Of a stretch of DNA of 64,000 nt, positions 1 through 7,140 are shown one piece after another. The stretch spans positions 1 to 64,000 of the forward strand of contig PBND01000043.1 in the NCBI GenBank assembly GCA_002722845.1, read 5' to 3'. The notes beneath the pieces were generated by a model. That model saw only the letters and a list, made by a program, of their open reading frames with translations. It did not search any database and was not told where the DNA came from. Position 1 is the first letter of the stretch. Every line of letters begins with the position of its first letter. The stretch comes from Myxococcales bacterium (GTDB taxonomy: Bacteria; Myxococcota; UBA4151). The translations under genes were made by a program, and so were the position numbers.

Positions 1-38
1 ACGGTGTGGGTCGTTGTGTGTGGTCTGTCGTTTCTCCC
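1..38 (+). repeat. Variable-region (VR) 3' segment, identical to the template
   Basis: This 38-nt stretch matches 1657-1694 perfectly in inverted orientation. Identity ends at 38: the VR continues tgagcc while the template continues aggccc. Apart from base 1 the segment has no adenine, as expected for the anchor part of a DGR variable region, where adenine-specific mutagenesis cannot act. Base 1 corresponds to the middle A of the last AAC codon of the template, so the mutable part of the VR lies just outside the window. Confidence 0.85.
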
Positions 39-41
39 TGA
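1..41 (+). CDS. 3' end of a probable DGR target gene (C-terminus only)
   Basis: The window opens inside a gene running in from the left. Bases 1-38 are the exact reverse complement of 1657-1694, the 3' part of the DGR template. Read in the phase where the template gives Asn codons, the last residues are GVGRCVWSVVSP followed by TGA at 39-41. That suits the end of a C-type-lectin or formylglycine-enzyme-like variable domain, where the variable region is normally the extreme C-terminus. Phase 1 also stops soon (TGA at 46-48) and phase 2 stays open, so the frame is inferred from the template. Nothing else of the protein is visible, so its class is unproven. Confidence 0.6.
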   Translation, partial: GVGRCVWSVVSP

Positions 42-51
42 GCCTTGATGG

Positions 52-74
52 GTCGTCCGCCGGGGGCGGACGAC
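52..74. promoter_or_regulatory. Perfect 10-bp hairpin just downstream of the VR
   Basis: GTCGTCCGCC (52-61) and GGCGGACGAC (65-74) are perfect inverted arms around a GGG loop, 13 nt beyond the end of VR identity and 11 nt beyond the proposed target stop. In the Bordetella phage DGR a GC-rich hairpin/cruciform in the same place is needed for efficient target recognition, so the same role is inferred here. It is not a typical intrinsic terminator: an A-run, not a T-run, follows on the plus strand, and on the minus strand the T-run precedes the hairpin. Confidence 0.65.
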
Positions 75-88
75 GCCAAAAAAAAAGC

Positions 89-1045
89 TTAGCGGCAGCG
101 CCCAAGGAGCCCCCGGCCTGCCGCCGCTCGGGAGCCCGATTGGGCCTTCAATTTGCCCCATCGCCGGCGCCGCTTGCTGTTGGCTCGCAGGGGCCGATCT
201 CGCTGCACTAAATAACCAAGAAAGGCGATCGGCTCCGAACTGGGGCACAAAAAGGTCTTGTTCAAGTTCGGCCGGAGCCGAAGTTTAGCCAATTCCACTT
301 CGATCTCACGATGCAGATTGATGAGGTCCGCTTTCGAACCGCCAATCAAGAGGTCGTCGACATAGCGAACCCAAGGGAGGCCAGCCGCCTCGATCCGCCG
401 ATCAACAGGCATCAGATACAGGTTGCCGAAATGCTGGCTGGTGAGGTTGCCGACGGGCAGGCCATGGGGCCGAAGGCAGTCAAACAGGCTGTCATCACCA
501 AACCAATGTTGCACTCGCTCGGGGTTGCGACCGTGATCGATGATGCAATCCATGACATCGAGATATTGACGATCTTTGATGAGGCGGCGGAGTTGCGCCT
601 TCAGCAGTTCGTGGTCGAGACTACCAAAGTACTTTTTGATGTCGAGTCGCAACACCCATGGATGGCGCTGAACCAGGCGCCGCGCCCTGCGAAGACCGGC
701 ATCCACACCCAGACCCCGGCGATTGGCGACGCAGCCCGATAAAAGCCTACGCTCAAGTAAAGGCTCGAAAGCGCCACAGAGAATTTGGTGAACCACTCGG
801 TCACGATATGGCGCCGCGCTGATCCAGCGGGGTTTGGGATCGAGAATGTGAAATTCATAGGGATCACTCGGGCACCAGATACCGGCCGCTAAATCTTCTC
901 GGAGCCGAGCCAGTTCGTCACCCAAGCGGGTATGAAAGCGGAGCACGCCTTGCTGGTTTCGCTTGCCCCTCCGGGCCCGTTGAGCCGCTTTGAGGAGTTG
1001 GGGCCACTCCAAGGCCCACGACAATAAGCCCTGGACTCGCCTCAT
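89..1045 (-). CDS. DGR-type reverse transcriptase
   Basis: This 318-residue RNA-directed DNA polymerase would copy the template RNA into adenine-mutagenised cDNA that replaces the VR of the target. Visible RT motifs in order: LRLDIKKYF with catalytic Asp135, GLPVGNLTSQ at 195-204, YVDD at 228-231, then NKTFLC and FLGYL. The VGNLTSQ block is the DGR form of RT motif 4; retrons and group II introns usually have QGxxxSP. Length is normal for DGR RTs. The C-terminus is Arg/Lys-rich, consistent with RNA binding. The ATG overlaps the avd stop by 4 nt (ATGA), so the two are translationally coupled. It faces the target gene convergently, whereas most described DGRs have all parts in one orientation. 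There is no sign of truncation. Confidence 0.93.
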   Translation of the reverse strand: MRRVQGLLSWALEWPQLLKAAQRARRGKRNQQGVLRFHTRLGDELARLREDLAAGIWCPSDPYEFHILDPKPRWISAAPYRDRVVHQILCGAFEPLLERRLLSGCVANRRGLGVDAGLRRARRLVQRHPWVLRLDIKKYFGSLDHELLKAQLRRLIKDRQYLDVMDCIIDHGRNPERVQHWFGDDSLFDCLRPHGLPVGNLTSQHFGNLYLMPVDRRIEAAGLPWVRYVDDLLIGGSKADLINLHREIEVELAKLRLRPNLNKTFLCPSSEPIAFLGYLVQRDRPLRANSKRRRRWGKLKAQSGSRAAAGRGLLGRCR

Positions 1046-1389
1046 GAACGAGATTGAATCGATCGGCGCCAGCCACCGAGTTGTCGACCGATTTCGGCAA
1101 TCTCCGTCGCTGCGTAACCGTACTGCCGTTGCGATAATGCCCGCAGGTCCATGGCCATATGGAGGAGCAAGCGCAGTTCATCCAAGTGCTCATCCGCCTT
1201 CGCTAAAGGGCGGTCCAGTCGTTTGGCATGGCGACTGCGAACCAGGGCCAAACAGAGTTGAGTGCCGGCGGATTGCAGTCGCTCACCCAACTGAAACCGC
1301 AAGCAACGGTCGAACTGGACAGCGTGTCGAGTCAGCCAGAGGTTGAGCTGGTAGCTTCGATCGAGGATGGGAAGGGAAGGGTGCTGCAC
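1042..1389 (-). CDS. avd: Avd-like DGR accessory variability determinant
   Basis: A 115-residue, Arg- and Leu-rich, all-helical protein. In known DGRs Avd forms a pentameric four-helix-bundle barrel that binds the RT and the template RNA. Family-like blocks are LPILDRSYQLNLWL near the start, FQLGERLQ in the middle, and RQYGYAATEIAEIGRQLGGW at the end. I chose the GTG at 1389-1387: it has AGGAG 7 nt upstream and gives the usual Avd length and N-terminus. An ATG at 1446 would add 19 residues with no family resemblance. It overlaps the RT by 4 nt and lies 267 nt downstream of the template. Confidence 0.88.
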   Translation of the reverse strand: MQHPSLPILDRSYQLNLWLTRHAVQFDRCLRFQLGERLQSAGTQLCLALVRSRHAKRLDRPLAKADEHLDELRLLLHMAMDLRALSQRQYGYAATEIAEIGRQLGGWRRSIQSRS

Positions 1390-1656
1390 GCGATGACTCC
1401 TGGGCGTTAAAAGAGACCGATAACCACAGGCAAATGGCCGAGCCACTCGCTCTGCTGTAAAACAAAAGACCCCCGGACAAGGGCGCTCGGCCGCGATTGC
1501 AGCCTACGAGCCCCGACGTCCGAGGAGACCCGCTAAAGCGAGCCTGATTTGCTCCGGTGCCGATGGGCACCGAACCTGCGAGAGCGAGCGCTGAACCTCG
1601 ACTTGGATTCGCCCCACAGCCTTAACCATGGGACCTCGACCGACTGTCGAGGGCCT
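1390..1656 (-). ncRNA. Template-to-avd spacer, probable structured part of the DGR template RNA
   Basis: This 267-nt stretch has no convincing gene. It holds at least two hairpins: CCTCGAC/GTCGAGG (1634-1640 with 1646-1652, 5-nt loop), starting 4 nt from the template end, and CGGTGCC/GGCACCG (1555-1561 with 1566-1572, 4-nt loop). In the Bordetella DGR the RNA downstream of the template is required for cDNA priming and for RT-Avd binding, so a similar role is inferred. The AGGAG for avd is at its lower edge (1397-1401). No clear promoter was found. Confidence 0.45.
1634..1652 (-). promoter_or_regulatory. Hairpin next to the template 3' end
   Basis: CCTCGAC at 1634-1640 pairs with GTCGAGG at 1646-1652 around a 5-nt loop, 4 nt past the end of TR identity. 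Its sequence is unrelated to the VR-side hairpin at 52-74. It has no T-run, so it is not an obvious terminator. It may be a structural element of the template RNA. Confidence 0.4.
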
Positions 1657-1694
1657 GGGAGAAACGACAGACCACACACAACGACCCACACCGT
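1657..1694 (-). repeat. TR copy of the 38-nt inverted repeat
   Basis: Exact reverse complement of 1-38; identity stops at 1657. Because the two copies are inverted, recombination between them could flip the intervening RT-avd cassette; no evidence of such an event is visible. Confidence 0.9.
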
Positions 1695-1800
1695 TGTTGT
1701 TGTTGTTGCGGTTGTTGTTCGTGTTGCGAGCCCCGGAGGGCATATTGTTTGCGTCCGCACCGCAAGGCGCCTATCGCCGAATCCAAGAGGCGACGCCAAT
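1657..1800 (-). other. DGR template region (TR)
   Basis: On the minus strand, 1725-1693 reads AAC ACG AAC AAC AAC CGC and then five more AAC codons, so nine Asn codons in eleven. AAC is the signature codon of DGR templates, since randomising its two adenines gives a wide set of residues without stops. The 3' part, 1694-1657, is the exact reverse complement of 1-38 and is free of adenine after its first base. The phase reads RNTNNNRNNNNNGVGRC, like the variable end of C-type-lectin targets. The upstream boundary cannot be fixed because the mutable VR is off-window; 1800 is a guess and the hard limit is the argJ stop at 1855. A TAG in this phase (1773-1771) is harmless in a template. Confidence 0.85.
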
Positions 1801-1854
1801 TTTCTGGCTCGACCGCAAATATCCCTTGGTTCCTCGCGACCACGGGGAAGAAGC

Positions 1855-3054
1855 CTAAGTCGTGTACTCGCTGTTTAAGGTCACGTAGTTGTGGCCCAGA
1901 TCGCAGGTCCACAGGCGCCGGCCTTTGTCGCCGTTGTTGAGATCGAGGACAAAGCCGTAGCGGCGCTTTTCCATGAGCGCCGAACAGTGAGCCCAATCGG
2001 CCGCCACGGGCATGCCCGCTTCGAAGAGCAAGATCGATTCGCCCTCGGCGGTGAGATGGAGCCGGGCTTTGTCCGGGTCGAACTGGGCTCGGCTGCGGCC
2101 CGCCGCCGCCAAAATCCGCCCCCAGTTGGGATCGGCGCCGTGAAAGGCCGTCTTGCACAATAAACTGGTCGCCACGGCCCGGGCCGCATCGTCGGCCTGG
2201 TCTTTGGTGGCGGCCCCGCTCACTTGGATCTCCACCAAACAGCGAGCCCCCTCGCCGTCGGCTACCATCTGCTGGGCGACGCTGCGGCAACAGGCGAGCA
2301 GCGCCCGCTGAATCTCGGCCAGGGTGTTTTCGCTCAGCGCCTCGCCCCCATCGGGGCACAGCAGCAGGGCCGTGTCGTTGGTGCTGGTGTCCCCATCCAC
2401 CACGATGGCATTAAAGCTTTTTCGCACCACCCGGTCCCAGAGATCGGCCAGCAACAACTTGGGCAAAGGCGCATCGGTGATGGCAAAAGCCAACATGGTG
2501 GCCAGGTTGGGGGCGATCATCCCGGCCCCTTTGCCCACCACCGTCACCGTGTAGGAACCCACCGTGGCGCTCTGGATTTTGGGCCCTTGATCCGTGGTCA
2601 TGATGGCCTGGGCAAAAGCCATCAAGCCTTCGTTGCCGTCATTTAACTGGGAAAAAGCCGCCGGCAGGCCGCCCAACAAAGCCTCGGCGTCGAGGGGGCG
2701 ACCGATGACCCCGGTGCTCGCCACCTGGATCTCATAGGCCGGACAACTTAACTGGCTCGCCACCTGCTGGGCTGTGGCCTCCGCCGCCGCCATCCCCGCC
2801 GGGCCCGTGCAGGCATTGGCGTTGCCCGAGTTCACCACCACGGCCCGGCACCGCTCGCCCGCGCCGTGGGCTCGGCTCAATTGAACCGGCGCAGCCACCA
2901 CTTGGTTTTGGGTAAAGCGGGCCGCCAAAAGGCCGCTTTTTTCGGCCACGATGAGCCCTAAATCCAGTTGCCCTTCGCCCTTTAAGCCGCAGTGCACGCC
3001 GCTCAGGCGGAAGCCGGGGACAGCCTTCGCCCCCTCGAGCATCGAGATGGTCAT
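1855..3054 (-). CDS. argJ: Bifunctional ornithine acetyltransferase / N-acetylglutamate synthase ArgJ
   Basis: A 399-residue cytoplasmic enzyme of arginine biosynthesis that moves the acetyl group from N-acetylornithine to glutamate and, when bifunctional, also acetylates glutamate with acetyl-CoA. Family blocks are clear: VVVNSGNANACTGPAG near residue 75, KGAGMIAPNLATMLAF around 175-190 with the Thr where the precursor self-cleaves, and DGDTSTNDT after it. Length matches the family. The ATG has AGAGGG 4 nt upstream. It lies upstream of the DGR template on the same strand, so read-through from argJ could supply template RNA. A divergent 128-bp gap separates it from the metalloprotease operon. 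Whether it is mono- or bifunctional cannot be told from sequence. Confidence 0.95.
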   Translation of the reverse strand: MTISMLEGAKAVPGFRLSGVHCGLKGEGQLDLGLIVAEKSGLLAARFTQNQVVAAPVQLSRAHGAGERCRAVVVNSGNANACTGPAGMAAAEATAQQVASQLSCPAYEIQVASTGVIGRPLDAEALLGGLPAAFSQLNDGNEGLMAFAQAIMTTDQGPKIQSATVGSYTVTVVGKGAGMIAPNLATMLAFAITDAPLPKLLLADLWDRVVRKSFNAIVVDGDTSTNDTALLLCPDGGEALSENTLAEIQRALLACCRSVAQQMVADGEGARCLVEIQVSGAATKDQADDAARAVATSLLCKTAFHGADPNWGRILAAAGRSRAQFDPDKARLHLTAEGESILLFEAGMPVAADWAHCSALMEKRRYGFVLDLNNGDKGRRLWTCDLGHNYVTLNSEYTT

Positions 3055-3203
3055 GATCCCTCTCCGGCGCCTTCCTAGCCTGCTTCGCTGCGCTGGGAAA
3101 CCGGTGCTGGCTTTTCGCGGCCATCGGACACTTGCCCGAAAAGGACCTGCGCCCTTAAAAAGGGCGTGCTACACCACGATGGGTGCCAGCCCTGAGGTTT
3201 CAC

Positions 3204-4604
3204 GTGCTTGCTTTGTCGCTCCGCCTTGTTTCGGTTTGGGCGCTGATCGGTCTCAGCGCCGGTTCCGCGTGGGCGAGCCTGTGCTCCAACGACGCCCAAT
3301 GCAGCCGAGCCTGGGAGCGTTGCCTTTCAGGCCACGGCATCTCCAGCCAATGCGGCCCCGAGCCCAAGCTGCTGAACTACAAATGGCAACTCATCGGTGA
3401 AAGCGGCAGCAACTGTGGCTTTACCGAGACCGTCCGCCTCACCGGCAATTATGGCGAATGCACCACCGACAGTGATTGCAGCGACGACCGAGTCTGCGCC
3501 CAGGGATTTTGCCGCCAAGAACGCTGCGTGGGCCGGGTCAGCTATTATGTGGATCCGGCCGGCAGCGATGATTTTTCGTCGGCGGAGCGCAGCAAATCAA
3601 CCCAAGCGGTGGAAGATGCCATGCGCAGTTGGAAGCTGGTGCCCTGTACCGTCTGGGACGCAGCCTCCCGAGACGTGCCCGACAACATGACCTGGAGCGC
3701 CGCCAACGATGGCCTCAACAAGTTCTTCTTCATGGAGGAGGGCTTTCGGGGCCTGGGCGGGCCCAGCACCCTGGGCATCACCGTCTCCCACTTCCAAGGG
3801 GGCGGCTCCCCCACCAGCGACGCCGACATCGTCTTTAACGGCCAAGATCACCGCTGGACCAGCCGGGACGCCGGCAGCGGCAGTACGGATATTTTTTCCG
3901 TCGCTCTGCACGAGATCGGTCACTTTTTGGGCCTGGGTCACCCCTGTGAACTGGCCCAAGGGGACTGCTCCGTGGACGCGGTCATGAACCCCACCTGGAG
4001 CGGCCAGCCCGAAGTGGGCCCCCGCCCCAGCGATGCTCTGGGCGTCTGCGAGCTCTATCCCGGCGTTCGCCCCCCGGTGGACGACGGCAGCATGCGCTTG
4101 GGCGAGCCCTGCACCACCGATTGCGAATGCGCTTCGGGGATCTGCCGCTACGGCCAATGCAGCCGTCGCTGCCGCATCGATGACCCCTGCCCCCAGGCCG
4201 GCGGCACCAAATGCGTGCTGGCCCGCAACGGGGAAGGCCTGTGCATGAGCCCGGTCTTCGTGGGCGAAGGCCAAGCCAAATACCCCCTGGGTGCCCAGTG
4301 CTCCCCCCGGGAGGAGCACAAGTGTGAAAGCGGTCGATGCACCTTTGTCGACATCCGTGGAGTTCGCTATGGTCTCTGCACCACCGCGTGCTCCGATGAT
4401 GCCGACTGTTCCCCAGGTACGGTCTGTCGGGACGGCAGTTGTCTCTTAGACGACCAGGTGGCTGAGCCCTGCACCTCGGGACCCGATCCCGTGGATCCAG
4501 GCGAGGGCTGCTCCTGCCAAGGGAGCGGCTCGGGTCTGGCCTTATTGATGATGGGCGGCGCGTTGTTTCTGCGACGACGCCGCGAGAGGAGTTCGTTCCC
4601 ATGA
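3204..4604 (+). CDS. Secreted matrixin-like metalloprotease with Cys-rich repeats and MYXO-CTERM-like tail
   Basis: An exported zinc protease. After a signal peptide ending near SAWA come Cys-rich segments with the pattern C-x5-CS-x4-C, then the catalytic domain with HEIGHFLGLGH (three zinc ligands) and a Met-turn (AVMNP). More Cys-rich modules follow, and the tail is CSC, a hydrophobic stretch and RRRRERS, which resembles the MYXO-CTERM surface-sorting signal. I prefer the GTG at 3204 (GAGG 6 nt upstream, compact signal peptide) over an upstream GTG at 3183. It overlaps the next gene by 4 nt (ATGA). Substrate is unknown. Its partner at 5152-7140 has the same layout, suggesting duplication. 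Confidence 0.85.
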   Translation: MLALSLRLVSVWALIGLSAGSAWASLCSNDAQCSRAWERCLSGHGISSQCGPEPKLLNYKWQLIGESGSNCGFTETVRLTGNYGECTTDSDCSDDRVCAQGFCRQERCVGRVSYYVDPAGSDDFSSAERSKSTQAVEDAMRSWKLVPCTVWDAASRDVPDNMTWSAANDGLNKFFFMEEGFRGLGGPSTLGITVSHFQGGGSPTSDADIVFNGQDHRWTSRDAGSGSTDIFSVALHEIGHFLGLGHPCELAQGDCSVDAVMNPTWSGQPEVGPRPSDALGVCELYPGVRPPVDDGSMRLGEPCTTDCECASGICRYGQCSRRCRIDDPCPQAGGTKCVLARNGEGLCMSPVFVGEGQAKYPLGAQCSPREEHKCESGRCTFVDIRGVRYGLCTTACSDDADCSPGTVCRDGSCLLDDQVAEPCTSGPDPVDPGEGCSCQGSGSGLALLMMGGALFLRRRRERSSFP

Positions 4605-5152
4605 GAAGTCTTTTGCTGTTGAGCAGCCTTTGTGTGGCCAGCGCCGCCCAAGCCACCGTCGTCTTGAAAATGGACCGGGCCGAGATGACCCAGATGAGCG
4701 ATGACGTGCTGATGGTTCGAGTCGGTGCCCAGCGGGTGGTGGAAGAACAACCCGGCGCCCTGGTGACCCTGACCGATCTGGAAGTCCTCGAAAGCTTCAA
4801 AGGCAAGTACGAGGCCGGCGACACCGTGCTCTTGCAGCAAGCCGGCGGGGTGAAGGGTGACTGGGTGATGCACATCCCCGGCAAGAACACCTACCGTTTC
4901 GGTGAAACTTTGGTGCTCTTTTTAAATCGTCACCGAGACCGGGTGGTGCCCGTGGGCGTCGGCATCGGCCGCATGGTGGTCGAGGGGGAAGGCGACAGTG
5001 CCCTGTTGAAGGAAGAGTACGGTGATGTGGCCTTCGCTGAGCGTAACCCCAAAGGGAAAATGCGCTTCATGCACGGACCCCCGCCGAGCAAGCCCGTGAA
5101 ACTCAGCGTCTTTCGCCGCTGGATCAGCAGTCTCTTGGAGGGCTCGCGCTGA
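4601..5152 (+). CDS. Small exported protein between the two metalloproteases
   Basis: A 183-residue protein with a signal peptide (cleavage after QA near residue 18) and one predicted beta-rich domain. The pattern VLESFKGKYEAGDTVLLQQ then FGETLVLFLNR resembles exported myxobacterial proteins found beside metalloproteases; I know no assigned function. It has no Cys in the mature part and no transmembrane segment. It overlaps the upstream protease by 4 nt and its TGA overlaps the next ATG by one base, so the three genes form a translationally coupled operon. A chaperone, inhibitor or adaptor for the proteases is a guess. Confidence 0.75.
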   Translation: MRSLLLLSSLCVASAAQATVVLKMDRAEMTQMSDDVLMVRVGAQRVVEEQPGALVTLTDLEVLESFKGKYEAGDTVLLQQAGGVKGDWVMHIPGKNTYRFGETLVLFLNRHRDRVVPVGVGIGRMVVEGEGDSALLKEEYGDVAFAERNPKGKMRFMHGPPPSKPVKLSVFRRWISSLLEGSR

Positions 5153-7140
5153 TGCGTCTTCTCCTCGTCATGACCGCCTTAAGCCTCGCCACCCCGGCGG
5201 CGGCTTGGCAGGCGCAGATCGGCAAGTGGAGCCTCGATGGCTCGCCCAACATCGCCTACCGCGTGAACACCCGCGGGGCTCCCGGCATCGCCGGCGACTC
5301 GGATCTGCAAGCCATTCGAAACTCCTTCGACAGTTGGAGTGGTGTGAGTTGCTCCACCATCAACCTGGTGGAGTCTGGGACCACGAACAATTTACCCAAC
5401 GCCCGCCGGGACAACGTGAACAATGTTTGGTTTGAAACCCGTGCCAATGCTTGGAGTTATGGCTCCGGCACCCTGGGCATCACCGGGACCTCCTTCTCGG
5501 GCTTTGGTTGTCGGGGCAATGGTCGGCCCGCTCGGGATTGCTGGATCGTCGATGCCGATGTGCAGTTCAATGCGGTGCAACACGCAGACGGCTGGAGCAC
5601 CAACGGGCGCGGCGGCTTGGACGTGGAGTCCATCTCCGTCCACGAGATCGGGCACAGTCTCGGCCTCGATCACCCCTGCGAAAACTGCACCGTCGATGCG
5701 GTGATGACCCCGTCGTATGTGGGCTATCCCTTTCGCTATCCCCGCCAGGATGACACCAACGCCGTTTGCAGTCTTTATCCCGGTGAGCGGGGCGGCCTCG
5801 GTTGGGGCTGCAACCGAGACTCCGACTGCAATTCCCGTATTTGCCTGGATGACGGTTCCAACGATTACTGCACCGTGACCTGTGGGAACTGCCCGGACGG
5901 CTACGAGTGTCGGGCCGACAATGGTCGCAATGTCTGCCAACGGGCGGCCGCTGGCAGTGGCGCGGCCCAGCAAGGCGAAAGCTGTGCTGGCGGTCGGGCC
6001 TGCGGACCGGGCCTGCTGTGCCTGGGCGATCAAAACGACGCCACCTGCTATGCCGAGTGCGACCGGGGCAATTGCGAGGCCGGCTTTATTTGCGAAACCT
6101 TCTCATCCAATGGGCAAAACATCTCCATTTGCTTGCCCGGTGGCACCACTGCTGAAGGGGAGCCATGCGATTCGCTGTATGCCTGCGCGGCGGGCCTGGA
6201 ATGCGCCCCTGTGGGTCGTAGCTATGTTTGTGCCAGAGGCTGCCGGAGCGACAGCGATTGCAACGAGCGCGAGAACTGTCAGGAGTTGACCCGGCCCGGC
6301 ATCGACACGGTCCAGGTCTGTGTGGAGTCCAACACCGCCCTCGAAGGGGAGAGTTGTCAGCGTAAGCGTTGCGCCGATGGTCTGACCTGCTTGAGTGATG
6401 CGGGCGAACGGCTTTGCTTTCGCAACTGTCGCAGTCGGGCCGACTGCAGCTCGGGCCTCGACTGCATCGAGATCAGCGATACGATCTCCATCTGCTATGC
6501 CAACAACTGCACCGAAGACCGGGACTGCGAGCGGGGTAAAATCTGCCTCGAAGGCAGTTGCGTGGACGAGACCGGTGGCTGCCGAGCCGATACCGAATGC
6601 CGCCGGGGTGAGCTCTGTGAAAACGGTGAATGCACGCCCTTCGAAAGCAATGGTGATCTGCCGGACAACGAACGCTGCGCCGACGATGGCGACTGCGTGT
6701 CGGGTCGCTGTGCAGCCATTGGCTCCACTCGGGTTTGTCGCCCCGGCTGCGATCGCCGCCTGGGGCACTTCGAATGCCCCGAGGGCTTTGGCTGCATCCC
6801 CGACGATGAAGGCAATGGCTATTGCGAGCGCGGCGCCGACGAAGGGGGCCAAAGCATCGGTAGCCCCTGCAGCAGCGCCATCGAATGCCGCCAAGGCATC
6901 TGTGGCAGCGACTGGGGCTTTGGTGGCGAATGTCTCACCTGGTGTGGCGAGAACTTCATCTGTCCCACGGGCTATCTCTGCGATTCGGCCAACAACCCCA
7001 TGCCCGGGCTCTGTGTGCCCGAAGGGGGCGGTGTCGCCCCCGGTCTGGCCTGTGCCTGTGAGGGCACGACACCGGACTTCTGGTTCATGGGATTAGGACT
7101 GCTCGCAGTGCTCGGTTGGCGTCGCCGCCGCTCAGCCTAA
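5152..7140 (+). CDS. Second secreted matrixin-like metalloprotease with many Cys-rich modules
   Basis: A 662-residue exported zinc protease. Signal peptide ends near PAAAW; the catalytic domain around residues 160-185 has HEIGHSLGLDH and a Met-turn (AVMTP). Then come about 400 residues of Cys-rich modules (C-x-SDSDC-like, C-x3-G-x2-C) and a tail of CAC, a hydrophobic stretch and RRRRSA, again MYXO-CTERM-like. Same architecture as the protease at 3204-4604 but with a longer Cys-rich stalk. The modules probably form disulphide-bonded spacers that present the protease at the cell surface. Its 3' end overlaps the convergent FAD gene by 9 nt. Confidence 0.85.
   Translation: MRLLLVMTALSLATPAAAWQAQIGKWSLDGSPNIAYRVNTRGAPGIAGDSDLQAIRNSFDSWSGVSCSTINLVESGTTNNLPNARRDNVNNVWFETRANAWSYGSGTLGITGTSFSGFGCRGNGRPARDCWIVDADVQFNAVQHADGWSTNGRGGLDVESISVHEIGHSLGLDHPCENCTVDAVMTPSYVGYPFRYPRQDDTNAVCSLYPGERGGLGWGCNRDSDCNSRICLDDGSNDYCTVTCGNCPDGYECRADNGRNVCQRAAAGSGAAQQGESCAGGRACGPGLLCLGDQNDATCYAECDRGNCEAGFICETFSSNGQNISICLPGGTTAEGEPCDSLYACAAGLECAPVGRSYVCARGCRSDSDCNERENCQELTRPGIDTVQVCVESNTALEGESCQRKRCADGLTCLSDAGERLCFRNCRSRADCSSGLDCIEISDTISICYANNCTEDRDCERGKICLEGSCVDETGGCRADTECRRGELCENGECTPFESNGDLPDNERCADDGDCVSGRCAAIGSTRVCRPGCDRRLGHFECPEGFGCIPDDEGNGYCERGADEGGQSIGSPCSSAIECRQGICGSDWGFGGECLTWCGENFICPTGYLCDSANNPMPGLCVPEGGGVAPGLACACEGTTPDFWFMGLGLLAVLGWRRRRSA

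Noticed and set aside
52-74. Hairpin as an intrinsic terminator
   Set aside because: No T-run follows on the plus strand, and on the minus strand the T-run precedes the stem.
14-211. 65-residue plus-strand reading frame at the left edge
   Set aside because: It reads the wrong phase of the VR and then the complement of the RT 3' end; no ribosome site.
311-742. 143-residue plus-strand frame inside the RT
   Set aside because: Shadow of the RT; no family match and the RT motifs lie on the other strand.
1693-1725. GTT/AAC run as a simple microsatellite
   Set aside because: Flanked by a perfect 38-nt copy of sequence at the window edge and beside an RT and avd; the template explanation fits better.
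1504-1743. 79-residue minus-strand frame rich in Asn
   Set aside because: The Asn run is the DGR template itself; after it the frame has no domain. Templates need not be translated.
3982-4890. 302-residue minus-strand frame
   Set aside because: Antisense of the metalloprotease and small-protein genes; high-GC shadow without motifs.
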